From Nocardioides sp. (GTDB lineage Bacteria; Actinomycetota; Actinomycetes; Propionibacteriales; Nocardioidaceae), in contig DOWL01000209.1 in NCBI GenBank assembly GCA_003519585.1, positions 10,647 to 27,145 on the forward strand: a DNA stretch of 16,499 nt, read 5' to 3'. Made by a program: the position numbers and the translations under genes. The notes beneath the pieces were generated by a model, which did no database searches, was not told where the DNA came from, and worked only from the letters and a program-made list of their open reading frames with translations. Shown here in pieces: positions 1 to 9,105 of the stretch; positions within the stretch are counted from its first letter, which is position 1; every line of letters starts with the position of its first letter.

Positions 1-267
1 CCGGTCTGGGCGATCGGGACGGGCGAGGTCGCCACCCCCGCCGATGCGCAGGAGGTCTGCCAGTCGATCCGCGCGCAGATCCGCGAGGCGTACGGCGACG
101 CCGCGGCCGACGGCGTCCGCATCCTCTACGGCGGCTCGGTGAAGGCGGCCAACGTCGCCGGCATCATGGCCGAGGCGGACGTGGACGGATGCCTCGTCGG
201 GGGCGCGAGCCTCCAAGCAGACGAGTTCGGCGGCATCTGCCGCTACTACGACATGCCAGCGCTGTGA
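1..267 (+). CDS. tpiA: Triosephosphate isomerase, C-terminal part (5' end outside window)
   Basis: This is the last 88 codons of triosephosphate isomerase, the cytosolic glycolytic enzyme that interconverts dihydroxyacetone phosphate and glyceraldehyde 3-phosphate. The window opens inside the active-site signature: the visible residues PVWAIGTG are the tail of [10 protein letters not shown], so the codon for the catalytic glutamate lies just upstream of base 1. The phosphate-gripping loops are present as YGGSVKAAN (about residues 43-51 of the fragment) and VGGASL (about 67-72), followed by a normal C-terminus and TGA at 265-267. The reading frame is open from base 1. secG follows after 45 bp on the same strand, an arrangement I recall as common in actinobacteria, where tpiA closes a gap-pgk-tpi glycolytic cluster. 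Identity is secure; start and full length cannot be judged here. Confidence 0.97.
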   Translation, partial: PVWAIGTGEVATPADAQEVCQSIRAQIREAYGDAAADGVRILYGGSVKAANVAGIMAEADVDGCLVGGASLQADEFGGICRYYDMPAL

Positions 268-299
268 TCACCCGTTCGGGCGAGGGACCAGGTGTGACG

Positions 300-305
300 T
301 AGGAT
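300..305 (+). promoter_or_regulatory. Possible -10 element (TAGGAT) of secG, leaderless-type spacing
   Basis: TAGGAT fits the actinobacterial TANNNT -10 pattern and ends 7 nt before the secG GTG, so transcription could start at or next to the start codon. No good -35 is visible. The same bases contain AGGA, which could instead be a weak Shine-Dalgarno 8 nt before GTG, and secG may simply be read through from tpiA. This is a weak call. Confidence 0.22.
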
Positions 306-312
306 CGCGCCC

Positions 313-549
313 GTGGATCTCCTCTTCACGATCATCCTGGTGATCACCAGCCTGCTGATGATCCTGCTCGTCCTGTTGCACAAGGGTCGCGGTGGCGGTC
401 TGTCCGACATGTTCGGAGGCGGCGTCTCCAGTTCCTTGGGCGGTTCCTCCGTCGCGGAGCGCAACCTCGACCGACTGACTGTCGGCATCGGGGTGATCTG
501 GTTCGCCAGCGTCATCGCGCTCGGCCTGTTGCTGGCCTACCAGGGCTGA
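313..549 (+). CDS. secG: Preprotein translocase subunit SecG
   Basis: This 78-aa protein is the small SecG subunit of the SecYEG translocon in the cytoplasmic membrane, which helps SecA-driven protein export. Two hydrophobic membrane segments are visible, about residues 3-22 and 55-75. They are joined by the conserved glycine-rich cytoplasmic loop LLHKGRGGGLSDMFGGG (about 20-36), a SecG hallmark. Length and topology are typical. The start is GTG at 313, preceded by AGGA at 301-304. No longer in-frame start fits, because tpiA ends at 267. rbpA begins 10 bp after the secG stop, so the two are almost certainly cotranscribed. Identity rests on the loop motif, topology and position after tpiA. Confidence 0.95.
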   Translation: MDLLFTIILVITSLLMILLVLLHKGRGGGLSDMFGGGVSSSLGGSSVAERNLDRLTVGIGVIWFASVIALGLLLAYQG

Positions 550-559
550 GGAGGGCGTC

Positions 560-919
560 ATGGCCGGTGGAGGAAATGCGATTCGCGGGAGCCGGGTCGG
601 CGCCGGCCCGATGGGCGAGGCGGAGCGGGGCGAGGCGGCCCCCCGTCAGGCAGTCACCTACTTCTGCTCCCATGACCACCGTTCTGTGGTCACCTTCGCC
701 GTCGAAGCGGCCGTGCCCGACTCCTGGGACTGCCCCCGCTGCGGGCTACCGGCCAGCCTCGACTCGGAGAACCCGCCCCCGGCTCCCAAGATCGAGCCCT
801 ACAAGACGCACCTGGCCTACGTGAAGGAGCGCCGCTCCGACGCCGAGGCCGAGACGATCCTCGATGAGGCTCTCGAACTGCTGCGCTCGCGCCGCAAGTC
901 CGGCGACATCATCTTCTAG
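560..919 (+). CDS. rbpA: RNA polymerase-binding protein RbpA
   Basis: This 119-aa protein is RbpA, the actinobacterial transcription factor that binds RNA polymerase and the principal sigma factor and stabilises the open promoter complex. Potential zinc-binding residues are visible as C36 with H38 or H40, and the C58-x2-C61 pair in WDCPRCG. They are followed by the basic linker and the conserved C-terminal helix with LLRSRRKSGDIIF, the sigma-interacting end. The N-terminal MAGGGNAIRGSRVGAGPMGE segment is also typical of the family. A strong Shine-Dalgarno, AGGAGG at 549-554, lies 5 nt before ATG and overlaps the end of secG. The stop TAG at 917-919 shares the bases CTAG (916-919) with the stop of the convergent pgl gene, so no terminator fits between them. 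Identity is secure. Confidence 0.97.
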   Translation: MAGGGNAIRGSRVGAGPMGEAERGEAAPRQAVTYFCSHDHRSVVTFAVEAAVPDSWDCPRCGLPASLDSENPPPAPKIEPYKTHLAYVKERRSDAEAETILDEALELLRSRRKSGDIIF

Positions 920-1647
920 AGCTGCGACGCGGCGTCCCGGTCGAGGAACCAGATCGTCTCTTCGGAGCCGGTGACGCCGGCGGCCGGGCAGTCGTGCAGG
1001 TCCGTGCCGTCGGCGAGGGCGCGGGCCACGGCCTGAGCCTTCTCGGAGCCGCTGACCAGGAACCACACCGACCTCGACCGGTTGAGAGCCGGGAAGGTGA
1101 GGCTGATCCGCTCGGGCGGGGGCTTCGGGGAGCCGGTGACGGGTACGGCGATCTCGTCGTCGACATCCAGCTGCGGGAAGCCCGGGAACAGCGAGGCGAT
1201 GTGGCCGTCGGGGCCGACGCCGAGCATCAGCACCTCGAACTCACCGCTGCCGTGGGTGCGGAGCGTGTCGGCGTACGCGACCGCGCCGGCCGCGACATCC
1301 TCGGCGTCCGCAGTGCTGGGCATCTCGTGCACCTTGGCGGGATCGACACCGACCGCCGCGAGGAAGGCGGTGCGGGCCTGGAGCGCGTTGCGGTCGGGCG
1401 AGTCGGGAGCCACGAACCGTTCGTCTCCCCACCACACCACGACGTCGGACCAGTCGAGTTCGGACGTCGCGGAGAGGCGGGCCAGCTCACGGTGTACGGC
1501 GTCGGCGATGGTGCCGCCGGTCAGCCCGATGTGGGGCTGGTGACTGGCCGCCTGCGCGTCGGACAGCCGGGTGAGCAGCTCGCCCGCGATCGCCGTGGCG
1601 AGTCCCTCGGCCGACTCGTGGACCTCGACCCGGGGCGCCGCACTCAT
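916..1647 (-). CDS. pgl: 6-phosphogluconolactonase (DevB/Pgl family)
   Basis: This 243-aa enzyme hydrolyses 6-phosphogluconolactone to 6-phosphogluconate, the second step of the oxidative pentose phosphate pathway, in the cytosol. Family motifs are in order: GLTGGT (41-46, the sugar-phosphate loop), WWGDERFV (72-79), GVGPDGHIASLFPG (143-156, with the expected catalytic histidine H149) and PERISLTFPALN (178-189). The ATG at 1645-1647 was chosen because it overlaps the opcA TGA as ATGA and gives the normal family length. The open frame extends much further upstream, but only as an out-of-frame shadow of opcA. This is the last gene of the operon, just downstream of opcA and zwf, so lactone made by G6PD is cleared by a cotranscribed enzyme. 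Its stop overlaps that of convergent rbpA. Confidence 0.96.
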   Translation of the reverse strand: MSAAPRVEVHESAEGLATAIAGELLTRLSDAQAASHQPHIGLTGGTIADAVHRELARLSATSELDWSDVVVWWGDERFVAPDSPDRNALQARTAFLAAVGVDPAKVHEMPSTADAEDVAAGAVAYADTLRTHGSGEFEVLMLGVGPDGHIASLFPGFPQLDVDDEIAVPVTGSPKPPPERISLTFPALNRSRSVWFLVSGSEKAQAVARALADGTDLHDCPAAGVTGSEETIWFLDRDAASQL

Positions 1648-2555
1648 CGGGCACCGCTCTTGGACAGCGACTTGGCCACCGACGCGTAGACGTCGTCCTC
1701 GTCGAGCCGGCGCAGTTCCTCGGCCAGCAACTCGTGGACGTCGCGGCGGCGGAGGGCGATCGGCCGGTCGGGGTGCCCGGGGGAGGAGTACGTCGCGAGC
1801 CGGCCGTCGGGACGCGAGATCCGGATGGGTCCCTCCCGGGTCTCCAGTTCGACCGCGGTGAGGCCCGGTCCGGCGGAGATCTTGCGGGCGACCTCGACCT
1901 TGAGCCGGTTGTGCAGCCAGGCGACGAGCAGGTCGGCCGACGGGTTCCCACGCTCGCCCACGACCGTGGCCGCGGTGACCTTGAGCGGATGTTGGTCGAG
2001 CGCCGCGGCCAGCAGCCCGCGCCAGGGCGTGAGCCGGGTCCAGGCCAGGTCGGTGTTGCCGGGGGTGTATGCGTGGCACTGACCGAGCAGTGCCCGCGTC
2101 TTGCCCCGGGACACGTTCGCCGAGTCGGTGATGCGCCGCTGGGCGAGAACGCCGAGGGGGTCGGTCGAGGGATCGGCCGGTGGATCGGTCGGCCACCAGA
2201 CCGCGACCGGCGAATCCGGGAGCAGCAACGGCAGCACGACGGACTCGGGGTGCTTCGCCACCTCACCGGTGAGCCGGATCAGCGCGGTCTCCCCGGCCCA
2301 GCCCGACCCGGTGCCGACCTGGGCGTCGACCTGGGAGTCGCCCCGGGCGTCGCCGAGGATGACCCCGAGCACCCGCGCCGGGTGCTCGTGCGACGCCTCG
2401 CGGGCCATCTCCATGGCCCGGTCGGCGTCGTCCTCGTCGGCGACCACGACCATGGTCATCACCATGCCCATCGCCGGGCTGCCCGCGCGCGAGCGCGCCC
2501 GCATGAACTCGCGGGCGATGCCCGCCGAGTCGGTGTCCGAGAGCGCGATCATCAT
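1644..2555 (-). CDS. opcA: Glucose-6-phosphate dehydrogenase assembly protein OpcA
   Basis: This 303-aa protein is OpcA, described in cyanobacteria and actinobacteria as a factor that promotes assembly and activity of glucose-6-phosphate dehydrogenase. It has no catalytic motif. Family features visible are an N-terminal strand-rich segment with TMVVVADED, a central [17 protein letters not shown] stretch, and a C-terminal region with the helix [18 protein letters not shown]. The ATG at 2553-2555 overlaps the zwf TGA as ATGA, so I prefer it to the ORF's farthest start, which would lie inside zwf. A second ATG directly follows (2550-2552), so the protein could be one residue shorter. The gene lies between zwf, its client, and pgl, with 4-bp overlaps on both sides. 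The family assignment is strong. Confidence 0.93.
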   Translation of the reverse strand: MMIALSDTDSAGIAREFMRARSRAGSPAMGMVMTMVVVADEDDADRAMEMAREASHEHPARVLGVILGDARGDSQVDAQVGTGSGWAGETALIRLTGEVAKHPESVVLPLLLPDSPVAVWWPTDPPADPSTDPLGVLAQRRITDSANVSRGKTRALLGQCHAYTPGNTDLAWTRLTPWRGLLAAALDQHPLKVTAATVVGERGNPSADLLVAWLHNRLKVEVARKISAGPGLTAVELETREGPIRISRPDGRLATYSSPGHPDRPIALRRRDVHELLAEELRRLDEDDVYASVAKSLSKSGAR

Positions 2556-4084
2556 GGGCGCCTCCAGGTGCGTCCGTCGCGGGCCAGCATCTTCACTGCG
2601 CCTTCGGGACCCCAACCACCGGCGGGGTAGGGCTCGGGCTTGCCGCCCTTGCGCTCCCAGAAGTCGAGGATCGGGTCGAGGATCTCCCAGGAGAGCTCGA
2701 CCTCCTCGTGTCGCGGGAACAGGGGCGGGTCACCCAGGAGTACGTCGAGGATCAGCCGTTCGTAGGCCTCCGGCGACGACTCGGTGAACGAGCCGCCGTA
2801 GACGAAGTCCATGTTGACGTCGCGGATCTCCATCCCGGCGCCGGGCACCTTGGAGCCGAACCGCAGCGTCACACCCTCGTCGGGCTGGACCCGGATCACG
2901 AAGGCGTTCTGGGTCAGCTCCTCGACCGCGGAGTCGGCGAAGGGCTGGTGCGGCGACTTCTTGAAGACCACGGCGACCTCGGTCACCCGGCGGCCGAGCC
3001 GCTTGCCGGTGCGGAGGTAGAACGGCACCCCGGCCCACCGACGGTTGTCGACGTGCAGCGTCACCGCGGCGAACGACTCGGTCGTGGAGGTCTTGCGGAC
3101 GCCGTCCTCCTCGAGGAAGCCGCGCACCTTGCGGCCCCCGGACCAGCCGGCGGCGTACTGGCCGCGTGCGGTGGTCAGGTCGAGCCGATGGGGCAGGGTG
3201 ACCGAGGCGAGCAGCTTCTGCTTCTCGTGGCGCAGCGAGTCGGCGTCGAACGCCCTGGGCTCCTCCATGGCCACCAGCGCGAGAAGTTGGAGCAGGTGGT
3301 TCTGGATCACGTCACGGGCCGCGCCGATGCCGTCGTAGTAGCCGGCTCGTCCCTCGATGCCGCCGTCCTCGGCCATCGTGATCTGCACGTGGTCGACGTA
3401 GTTGTTGTTCCACAGCGGCTCGAACATCTCGTTGGCGAACCGCATCGCCAGGATGTTCTGCACCGTCTCCTTGCCGAGATAGTGGTCGATCCGGAATATC
3501 TCGTTGGGCGCGAAGACCGACATCAGTGAGTGGTTGAGCTCGCGGGCCGAGGCGAGGTCGTGGCCGAACGGCTTCTCGATGACCACCCGCCGCCAGGCGT
3601 CGCCGTCGACATGCGCGAGACCGTGCTCCTTGAGCTGGCCGGCGCCGGTGCCGAAGAACCCGGGCGGGATCGCGAGGTAGAAGGCGTGGTTGCCGTCGGT
3701 GCCGCGCACCTCGTCGAGCTCCTCGATGGTACGGCGCAGCCGGTCGAAGGCCACGTCGTCGTCGAACTCGCCCGGGACGAACCGGAACCCCTCGGCCAGC
3801 TGCTTCCAGGTCTCCTCGCGGAACTCGGTGCGGGCGTGCTCCTTCACCGAGTCGTGCACGATCTTGGCGAAGTCCTCGTTGGCCCAGTCGCGGCGTGCGA
3901 AGCCGGTCAGGCTGAAGCCCGGCGGGAGCAGGCCGCGGTTGGCGAGGTCGTAGATCGCCGGCATGACCTTCTTGCGCGACAGGTCGCCGGTGACGCCGAA
4001 CAGCACCATGCCGCACGGTCCGGCGATGCGGGGCAGCCGGCGATCCTCCGGGTCCCGCAGCGGGTTGGGCCTCGGTGTCGTCAC
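2552..4084 (-). CDS. zwf: Glucose-6-phosphate 1-dehydrogenase
   Basis: This 510-aa enzyme oxidises glucose 6-phosphate to 6-phosphogluconolactone, normally with NADP+, and opens the oxidative pentose phosphate pathway. It has the nucleotide-binding fingerprint [10 protein letters not shown] (30-39), the EKPFG motif (170-174) and the substrate/active-site signature RIDHYLGKE (198-206). The second conserved histidine is in DVIQNHLLQ (H263, the presumed general base). Length is normal. The start is GTG at 4082-4084, which overlaps the pgi TGA as GTGA. The open frame continues upstream only as an antiphase shadow of pgi. It is followed by the assembly factor opcA through an ATGA overlap, suggesting coupled synthesis of enzyme and assembly factor. 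The cofactor choice is inferred from the family, not visible directly. Confidence 0.97.
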   Translation of the reverse strand: MTTPRPNPLRDPEDRRLPRIAGPCGMVLFGVTGDLSRKKVMPAIYDLANRGLLPPGFSLTGFARRDWANEDFAKIVHDSVKEHARTEFREETWKQLAEGFRFVPGEFDDDVAFDRLRRTIEELDEVRGTDGNHAFYLAIPPGFFGTGAGQLKEHGLAHVDGDAWRRVVIEKPFGHDLASARELNHSLMSVFAPNEIFRIDHYLGKETVQNILAMRFANEMFEPLWNNNYVDHVQITMAEDGGIEGRAGYYDGIGAARDVIQNHLLQLLALVAMEEPRAFDADSLRHEKQKLLASVTLPHRLDLTTARGQYAAGWSGGRKVRGFLEEDGVRKTSTTESFAAVTLHVDNRRWAGVPFYLRTGKRLGRRVTEVAVVFKKSPHQPFADSAVEELTQNAFVIRVQPDEGVTLRFGSKVPGAGMEIRDVNMDFVYGGSFTESSPEAYERLILDVLLGDPPLFPRHEEVELSWEILDPILDFWERKGGKPEPYPAGGWGPEGAVKMLARDGRTWRRP

Positions 4085-5751
4085 GGTCGGCGGTGCTCCC
4101 GGTAGTAGGCGATGAGGGACTGGGTCGAGGAGTCGGCCGCGGCCGCGGCGCTCTGGTCGCCGGCGACCGCGGGTGCCAGCTGCTGGGCCAGCTGCTTGCC
4201 CAGCTCGACGCCCCACTGGTCGAAGCTGTCGATGCCCCAGATCGCGCCCTCGGTGAAGGTGATGTGCTCGTAGAGCGCCACCAGCTGACCGAGGACCGAC
4301 GGGGTCAGCTCGGGCGCCATGATCGAGGCGGTCGGCCGGTTGCCCGGGAACACCCGAGCCGGGACGACGTTCTCCGCGGTCCCCTCGGCGCGCACCTCCT
4401 CGGCGGTCTTGCCGAAGGCCAGCGCCCGGGTCTGGGCGAAGAAGTTGGCGAGGAACAGCTCGTGGACGTCCTGGTCGCGGTCCTTGAGCGGGTGCGAGGG
4501 GTTGGCGAAGGCGATGAAGTCGGCGGGGATCAGCCGGGTGCCCTGGTGGATCAGCTGGTAGAAGGCGTGCTGCCCGTTGGTGCCCGGCTCGCCCCAGAAG
4601 ATCTCGCCGGTGTCGGTGGTGACCGCGCTGCCGTCCCAACGGACGCCCTTGCCGTTGGACTCCATGGTCAGCTGCTGGAGGTACGCCGGGAAGCGGTGCA
4701 GCAGCTGGGAGTAGGGGAGCACAGCGTGGGTCTGGGCGCCCAGGAAGTTGGTGTACCAGACGTTGAGAAGCCCCATCAGGAGGGGCACGTTGCGGGCCGG
4801 CTCGGCGGTCCGGAAGTGCTCGTCGATGGCATGGAAGCCCGCCAGCAGTTCGCCGAACCGCTCCGGGCCGATGGCCAGCACCAGCGAGGTGCCGATCGCG
4901 GAGTCCATGGAGTAGCGGCCGCCGACCCAGTCCCAGAAGCCGAAGGCGTTGGCGGGGTCGATGCCGAACGCCGCCACCTTGTCCAGCGCCGTCGACACGG
5001 CGACGAAGTGCTTGCGGACGGTGTCGGCCTCGTCGTACGACGACAGCCCGGCCAGCAGCCAGGCCTTGCACAGCCGCGCGTTGGTCAGCGTCTCGAGGGT
5101 GCCGAAGGTCTTGCTGGAGACGATGAACAGGGTGGTCGCGGGATCGAGGCCCTTGAGCTTGAGCGCGGCATCGGTCGGGTCGATGTTGCTGATGAACCGG
5201 CACTCCAGGCCTGGCTCGCCGTCGGGCAGGTTGCGATAGGGCTCCAGCGCCTCGTAGGCCATGACCGGTCCGAGGTCGGAGCCCCCGATGCCGATGTTGA
5301 CGACGGTGCGGATCCGCTCACCGGTGACCCCGGTCCATGCGCCCGACCGGACCCGGTCGGCGAAGTCGTAGACCCGGCTCAGCACTTCGTGGACGTCGGC
5401 CACGATGTCCTGTCCGTCGACCTCGAGGGAGGCCGACGACGGCAGCCGCAGCGCGGTGTGCAGCACCGCTCGGTCCTCGGTGACGTTGATGTGCTCGCCG
5501 CGGAACATCGCGTCGCGGCGGCCGGCCACGTCGGTCTGCTCGGCCAGGGCCAGCAGCTCGGTGAGGATCGGCTGGGTGACCAAACCCTTGGCGAGGTCGA
5601 CGTGCAGGTCCGCGGCCGTGAAGGTGAGCGCGGTGGTGCGATCGGCGTCCTCGGCGAACCAGGCGCGCAGACTCGGGGTGAACCCGTCGGCCAGCGCGCG
5701 CAGTGCTGCCCAGGCGTCCGTCGTCGTCGGGTCGACGGGGGCCCGGGTCAC
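4081..5751 (-). CDS. pgi: Glucose-6-phosphate isomerase
   Basis: This 556-aa cytosolic enzyme interconverts glucose 6-phosphate and fructose 6-phosphate. It carries IGIGGSDLG (153-161), [10 protein letters not shown] (212-221), the signature [18 protein letters not shown] (387-404) and [14 protein letters not shown] (509-522). Catalytic residues by alignment from memory with the animal enzyme are E388, H420 and K519, all present. Length is typical. The GTG at 5749-5751 overlaps the tal TGA as GTGA. An in-frame ATG 51 bp further upstream lies inside tal and would add 17 residues without family support. Having pgi inside the pentose phosphate operon lets fructose 6-phosphate made by transketolase and transaldolase return to the G6PD substrate, giving an oxidative cycle. 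In M. tuberculosis, as I recall, pgi sits elsewhere. Confidence 0.97.
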   Translation of the reverse strand: MTRAPVDPTTTDAWAALRALADGFTPSLRAWFAEDADRTTALTFTAADLHVDLAKGLVTQPILTELLALAEQTDVAGRRDAMFRGEHINVTEDRAVLHTALRLPSSASLEVDGQDIVADVHEVLSRVYDFADRVRSGAWTGVTGERIRTVVNIGIGGSDLGPVMAYEALEPYRNLPDGEPGLECRFISNIDPTDAALKLKGLDPATTLFIVSSKTFGTLETLTNARLCKAWLLAGLSSYDEADTVRKHFVAVSTALDKVAAFGIDPANAFGFWDWVGGRYSMDSAIGTSLVLAIGPERFGELLAGFHAIDEHFRTAEPARNVPLLMGLLNVWYTNFLGAQTHAVLPYSQLLHRFPAYLQQLTMESNGKGVRWDGSAVTTDTGEIFWGEPGTNGQHAFYQLIHQGTRLIPADFIAFANPSHPLKDRDQDVHELFLANFFAQTRALAFGKTAEEVRAEGTAENVVPARVFPGNRPTASIMAPELTPSVLGQLVALYEHITFTEGAIWGIDSFDQWGVELGKQLAQQLAPAVAGDQSAAAAADSSTQSLIAYYREHRRP

Positions 5752-6854
5752 GAGCGGGCCTGCTCCATCTGCTCCTTGACTGTCCCGACCAGCTCGTCCC
5801 ACGAGCCGACGAACTTCTCGACGCCCTCGTCCTCGAGGGCCCGGAACACGTCGGGAAGATCGATGCCCACGCCGCTGAGCTGGTCGAAGACCGCTTGGGC
5901 GTCGGTGGCCCGGCCGGTGACCAGGTCGCCCCGCACCTCGCCGTGGTCGGCGAAGGCCTCAAGGGTCTTCTCCGGCATCGTGTTGACCGTGTCGTCGACG
6001 ACCAGATCGGTGACGTAGAGGGTGTCGGGATAGTCGGGGTTCTTGACCCCGGTCGAGGCCCACAGCGGCCGCTGCGGGTTGGCGCCGGCGGACGCGAGCA
6101 ACTTCCAGCGGTCGCTCGCGATGACCTCCTCGAAGGCGGCGTACGCGAGGACCGCGTTGGCCACCGCGGCCTTGCCGCGCAGCGCCAACGCCTCGTCGGT
6201 GCCGAGTGCCTCGAGCCGCTTGTCGATCTCGGTGTCGACCCGCGAGACGAAGAACGAGGCCACGGAGAAGATCCGGGGCAGGTCGAGCCCGGCATCGCGG
6301 GCCTGCTCGAGGCCGGTGAGGTAGGCGTCCATCACGCCGCGGTAGCGCTCCACGCTGAAGATCAGCGTGACGTTGACGTTGATGCCCTCGGCGATCGCGG
6401 CGGTGATCGCGGGCAACCCGGCCTCGGTGGCCGGGATCTTGATGTAGACGTTGGGCCGGTCCACGGCTCGCCACAGCCGCTGGGCGGAGGCGATGGTGCC
6501 CTCGGTGTCCTTGGCGAGCGACGGCTCGACCTCGATCGAGACCCGGCCGTCGGCCTTGGTCGACTCGAAGACGGGCTTCATGATCTCGCAGCCGTTGCGG
6601 ACGTCTTCGGTCGTCAGCTCGAAGATCACCCGGTCGACCTCGGCCCCCTCGGCGACGAGCTTGCGGACCTGCTCGTCGTACCGCTCGCCGTTGCCGATCG
6701 CGCTGGCGAAGATGGTCGGGTTGGTAGTCACCCCGACGACGTGCTTGTCCTTGATCAGCGCAGCCAGGTTGCCGGTCTCGATCCGCTCGCGCGAAAGGTC
6801 GTCGAGCCAGATGGAGACGCCGGCGTCGGCGAGCGCCTGGAGTCGGTCGGTCAT
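5748..6854 (-). CDS. tal: Transaldolase
   Basis: This 368-aa enzyme of the non-oxidative pentose phosphate pathway transfers a dihydroxyacetone unit between sedoheptulose 7-phosphate and glyceraldehyde 3-phosphate. Visible are WLDDLSR (16-22) with the conserved aspartate, VTTNPTIF (42-49), and NVYIKIPAT (135-143) with the Schiff-base lysine K139. [13 protein letters not shown] (159-171) and [11 protein letters not shown] (201-211) follow. The length fits the longer bacterial/actinobacterial Tal class rather than the short fructose-6-phosphate-aldolase-like class. ATG at 6852-6854 has an excellent Shine-Dalgarno: AGGAGG as read on the minus strand, at 6860-6865, 5 nt away. It follows tkt after a 38-bp gap, the only real gap in the operon, so it is the one downstream gene with an independent strong ribosome site. 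Confidence 0.97.
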   Translation of the reverse strand: MTDRLQALADAGVSIWLDDLSRERIETGNLAALIKDKHVVGVTTNPTIFASAIGNGERYDEQVRKLVAEGAEVDRVIFELTTEDVRNGCEIMKPVFESTKADGRVSIEVEPSLAKDTEGTIASAQRLWRAVDRPNVYIKIPATEAGLPAITAAIAEGINVNVTLIFSVERYRGVMDAYLTGLEQARDAGLDLPRIFSVASFFVSRVDTEIDKRLEALGTDEALALRGKAAVANAVLAYAAFEEVIASDRWKLLASAGANPQRPLWASTGVKNPDYPDTLYVTDLVVDDTVNTMPEKTLEAFADHGEVRGDLVTGRATDAQAVFDQLSGVGIDLPDVFRALEDEGVEKFVGSWDELVGTVKEQMEQARS

Positions 6855-6892
6855 GGGTTCCTCCTGTGAGGTGCGAACGGATTCGATCAGGA

Positions 6893-8992
6893 TCAGGTCG
6901 CGGCTGCGATGGAGTCGCGGGCCGCGTTGGCCACCGCGGTCGCGGTGACCCCGAACTCGGTGAAGATGCGCTGGAAGTCCGCCGAGGCGCCGTAGTGCTC
7001 GATCGAGACGATCCGGCCGTGGTCGCCGACCACCTCCCGCCAGCCCTGGGCGATGCCGGCCTCGACCGAGACCCGGGCCTTCACGGTGGGGGGTACGACA
7101 CTCTCGCGGTAGGACTCCTCCTGCGCGTCGAACCACTCCCGGCACGGCATCGACACGACCCGGGCGGCGATGCCGTCCTCGGCCAGGATCGCGCGGGCCT
7201 GGACGGCCAACTGGACCTCGGAGCCGGTGCCGACGAGTACGACGTCGGGGAGTCCGGTCGAGCCCTCCGCATCGAGCAGCACGTAGCCGCCCCGGTGCAC
7301 GTTGGAGGTGTCGGAATAGCCTTCTTCGCCGCGCGGGAAGACCGGGACGTTCTGCCGGGTCAGGATCAGCCCGGCCGGCCGGTCGGTGTGGCCGAGGATC
7401 GTCTCCCAGGCGGCCGCGGTCTCGTTGGCGTCGGCGGGGCGGACCACGTCGAGGCCGGGGATGGCCCGCAGCGCAGCGAGGTGCTCGATCGGCTGGTGGG
7501 TCGGGCCGTCCTCGCCCAGGCCGATCGAGTCGTGGGTCCAGACGTAGGTGACCGGGAGTCCCATCAGCGCGGCCAGCCGCACCGACCCCCGCATGTAGTC
7601 GGAGAACGTGAGGAACGTGCCTCCGAATACGCGGGTCCCGCCGTGCGCGGCGATGCCGTTCATGATCGCGCCCATGCCGTGCTCGCGGATGCCGAAGTGC
7701 AGCACCCGGCCCTGCTGCGGGTCGCCTTGCCACATCTTGGTCGAGCGGTCGGCGGGCAGGAACGACGGCACGTCCTCGATCGTGGTGTTGTTGGACTCGG
7801 CCAGGTCGGCCGATCCGCCCCACAGTTCGGGGATCACCGGAGCCAGGGCGTTGATGACCGTGCCGGAGGCCTTGCGGGTGGCCATCCCCTTCTCGTCGGC
7901 GTCGAAGCTCGGCACCGCGTCGGTCCAGCCCCTCGGCAGGGTGCGGGTCTGCATCCGCTCGAACAGCGCGAGCCGATCACCCGCGCCCGCGGCCCACGCC
8001 GCGAACTCCTCGTCCCACGCCGCCTGGGCGGCCTTGCCGCGAGCGACCGCCTGCCGGGTGTGCTCGAGCACCGCCGGGTCGACGTCGAAGGCCAGTGCCG
8101 GGTCGAAGCCGAGCACCTCCTTGGTGGCAGCTACCTCCTCGACGCCGAGCGCGGAGCCGTGCGCCTTGCCGGTGTTCTGGGCGTTGGGCGCCGGCCAGGC
8201 GATGATCGTGTGGAGCCGGATGAAGCTGGGCCGGTCGGTGACCGCGCGGGCCGCCAGGATGGCGTCGTACAGCGCCGGGACGTCCTCGCGGTATTCGGTG
8301 CCGCCGTTGGTCCAGTCGACGTCCTGGACGTGCCAGCCGTACGCCGCGTAGCGGGCGGCGACGTCCTCGCCGAGTGCGATGTCGGTGTTGTCCTCGATCG
8401 AGATCCGGTTGTGGTCGTAGATGACCGTGAGGTTGCCAAGCTCCTGGACCCCCGCGATGGCGCTGGCCTCGGCAGAGACGCCCTCCTCGATGTCGCCGTC
8501 GCTGCAGAGCGCATAGACCTGGTGGTCGAAGAGCGAGTCACCGGCGCCCGGATCGAAGAGGCCGCGCTCGCGCCGGGCCGCCATGGCCATGCCGACGGCG
8601 TTGCCGATGCCCTGGCCGAGCGGGCCGGTGGTCGTCTCGACGCCGGCGGTGTGGCCGTATTCGGGGTGGCCAGGCGTCTTGCTGCCCCAGGTGCGCAGCG
8701 CCTCGATGTCCTCGATCTCCAGCCCCCACCCACCGAGATAGAGCTGGAGGTAGAGGGTCAGGCTGGAATGGCCGCACGAGAGCACGAACCTGTCGCGGCC
8801 GGGCCAGTGCGGATCGGCGGGGTTGTGCCGCATCACCTTCTGGAAGAGGAGATAGGCGGCGGGAGCCAGGCTCATGGCGGTGCCGGGGTGGCCGTTGCCG
8901 ACCTTCTGGACCGCGTCCATGGCCAGCACCCGGACGGTGTCCACTGCCTTCTCGTCGAGGTCGTTCCACTCCAAGGCCGGGCTGGTGCTCAC
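6893..8992 (-). CDS. tkt: Transketolase
   Basis: This 699-aa thiamine-diphosphate enzyme transfers two-carbon ketol units between sugar phosphates in the pentose phosphate pathway. The N-terminal ThDP domain shows GNGHPG (32-37, H35), SCGHSSL (72-78, H75), GPLGQG (123-128) and the metal/ThDP motif SDGDIEEG (164-171) with the partner asparagine in YDHNRIS (N195). The pyrimidine-binding domain contains [14 protein letters not shown] with the glutamate that activates the cofactor, then the C-terminal domain. Length is normal. The start is GTG at 8990-8992, with GAGGAG (8997-9002 read on the minus strand) 4 nt upstream. It is the first gene of the six-gene operon and diverges from ctaB over 113 bp. 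Identity is secure. Confidence 0.98.
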   Translation of the reverse strand: MSTSPALEWNDLDEKAVDTVRVLAMDAVQKVGNGHPGTAMSLAPAAYLLFQKVMRHNPADPHWPGRDRFVLSCGHSSLTLYLQLYLGGWGLEIEDIEALRTWGSKTPGHPEYGHTAGVETTTGPLGQGIGNAVGMAMAARRERGLFDPGAGDSLFDHQVYALCSDGDIEEGVSAEASAIAGVQELGNLTVIYDHNRISIEDNTDIALGEDVAARYAAYGWHVQDVDWTNGGTEYREDVPALYDAILAARAVTDRPSFIRLHTIIAWPAPNAQNTGKAHGSALGVEEVAATKEVLGFDPALAFDVDPAVLEHTRQAVARGKAAQAAWDEEFAAWAAGAGDRLALFERMQTRTLPRGWTDAVPSFDADEKGMATRKASGTVINALAPVIPELWGGSADLAESNNTTIEDVPSFLPADRSTKMWQGDPQQGRVLHFGIREHGMGAIMNGIAAHGGTRVFGGTFLTFSDYMRGSVRLAALMGLPVTYVWTHDSIGLGEDGPTHQPIEHLAALRAIPGLDVVRPADANETAAAWETILGHTDRPAGLILTRQNVPVFPRGEEGYSDTSNVHRGGYVLLDAEGSTGLPDVVLVGTGSEVQLAVQARAILAEDGIAARVVSMPCREWFDAQEESYRESVVPPTVKARVSVEAGIAQGWREVVGDHGRIVSIEHYGASADFQRIFTEFGVTATAVANAARDSIAAAT

Positions 8993-9022
8993 GGGGCTCC
9001 TCTCGACAGGCTGCGGGCACTG

Positions 9023-9051
9023 CCGACACTACTCAGCGTCACGGTTAGACT
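9023..9051 (+). promoter_or_regulatory. Candidate promoter of ctaB
   Basis: On the plus strand CCGACA (9023-9028, 4 of 6 matches to TTGACA) is followed by 17 bp and TAGACT (9046-9051), a good TANNNT -10. Transcription would start near 9058, giving a leader of about 48 nt before the ctaB GTG. The two promoter candidates in this gap occupy nearly the same bases on opposite strands. No mapping data support either. Confidence 0.36.
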
Positions 9052-9054
9052 CAC
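9026..9054 (-). promoter_or_regulatory. Candidate promoter of the tkt-tal-pgi-zwf-opcA-pgl operon
   Basis: On the minus strand a GTGAGT -35-like hexamer (9049-9054, 3 of 6 matches to TTGACA) is followed by 17 bp and TAGTGT (9026-9031), which fits TANNNT. Transcription would start near 9019, leaving a leader of about 26 nt with the tkt Shine-Dalgarno. This is a pattern match only. It overlaps the candidate ctaB promoter on the other strand. Confidence 0.33.
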
Positions 9055-9105
9055 AGCGGCTCCAGTGCCCCATCCCATCCTTCGAACGCACACCACAGAG
9101 GCTTT

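Noticed and set aside
271-280. CCCGTTCGGG mini-hairpin after tpiA as a terminator
   Set aside because: Four-base stem with a 2-base loop and no U-run. It is too weak to support.
4085-5203. Apparent 373-residue N-terminal extension of zwf (possible fusion)
   Set aside because: It is frame read-through inside pgi. The translated extension is Arg/Pro/Ala-rich and meaningless, and GTG 4082-4084 with the GTGA overlap gives a normal-length G6PD.
4075-6018. 647-codon open frame on the plus strand opposite pgi
   Set aside because: A shadow frame across pgi and the end of tal, with biased composition and no family features.
6855-7823. Apparent long N-terminal extension of tal into tkt
   Set aside because: An out-of-frame shadow of tkt. 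ATG 6852-6854 has an ideal AGGAGG and gives standard transaldolase length.
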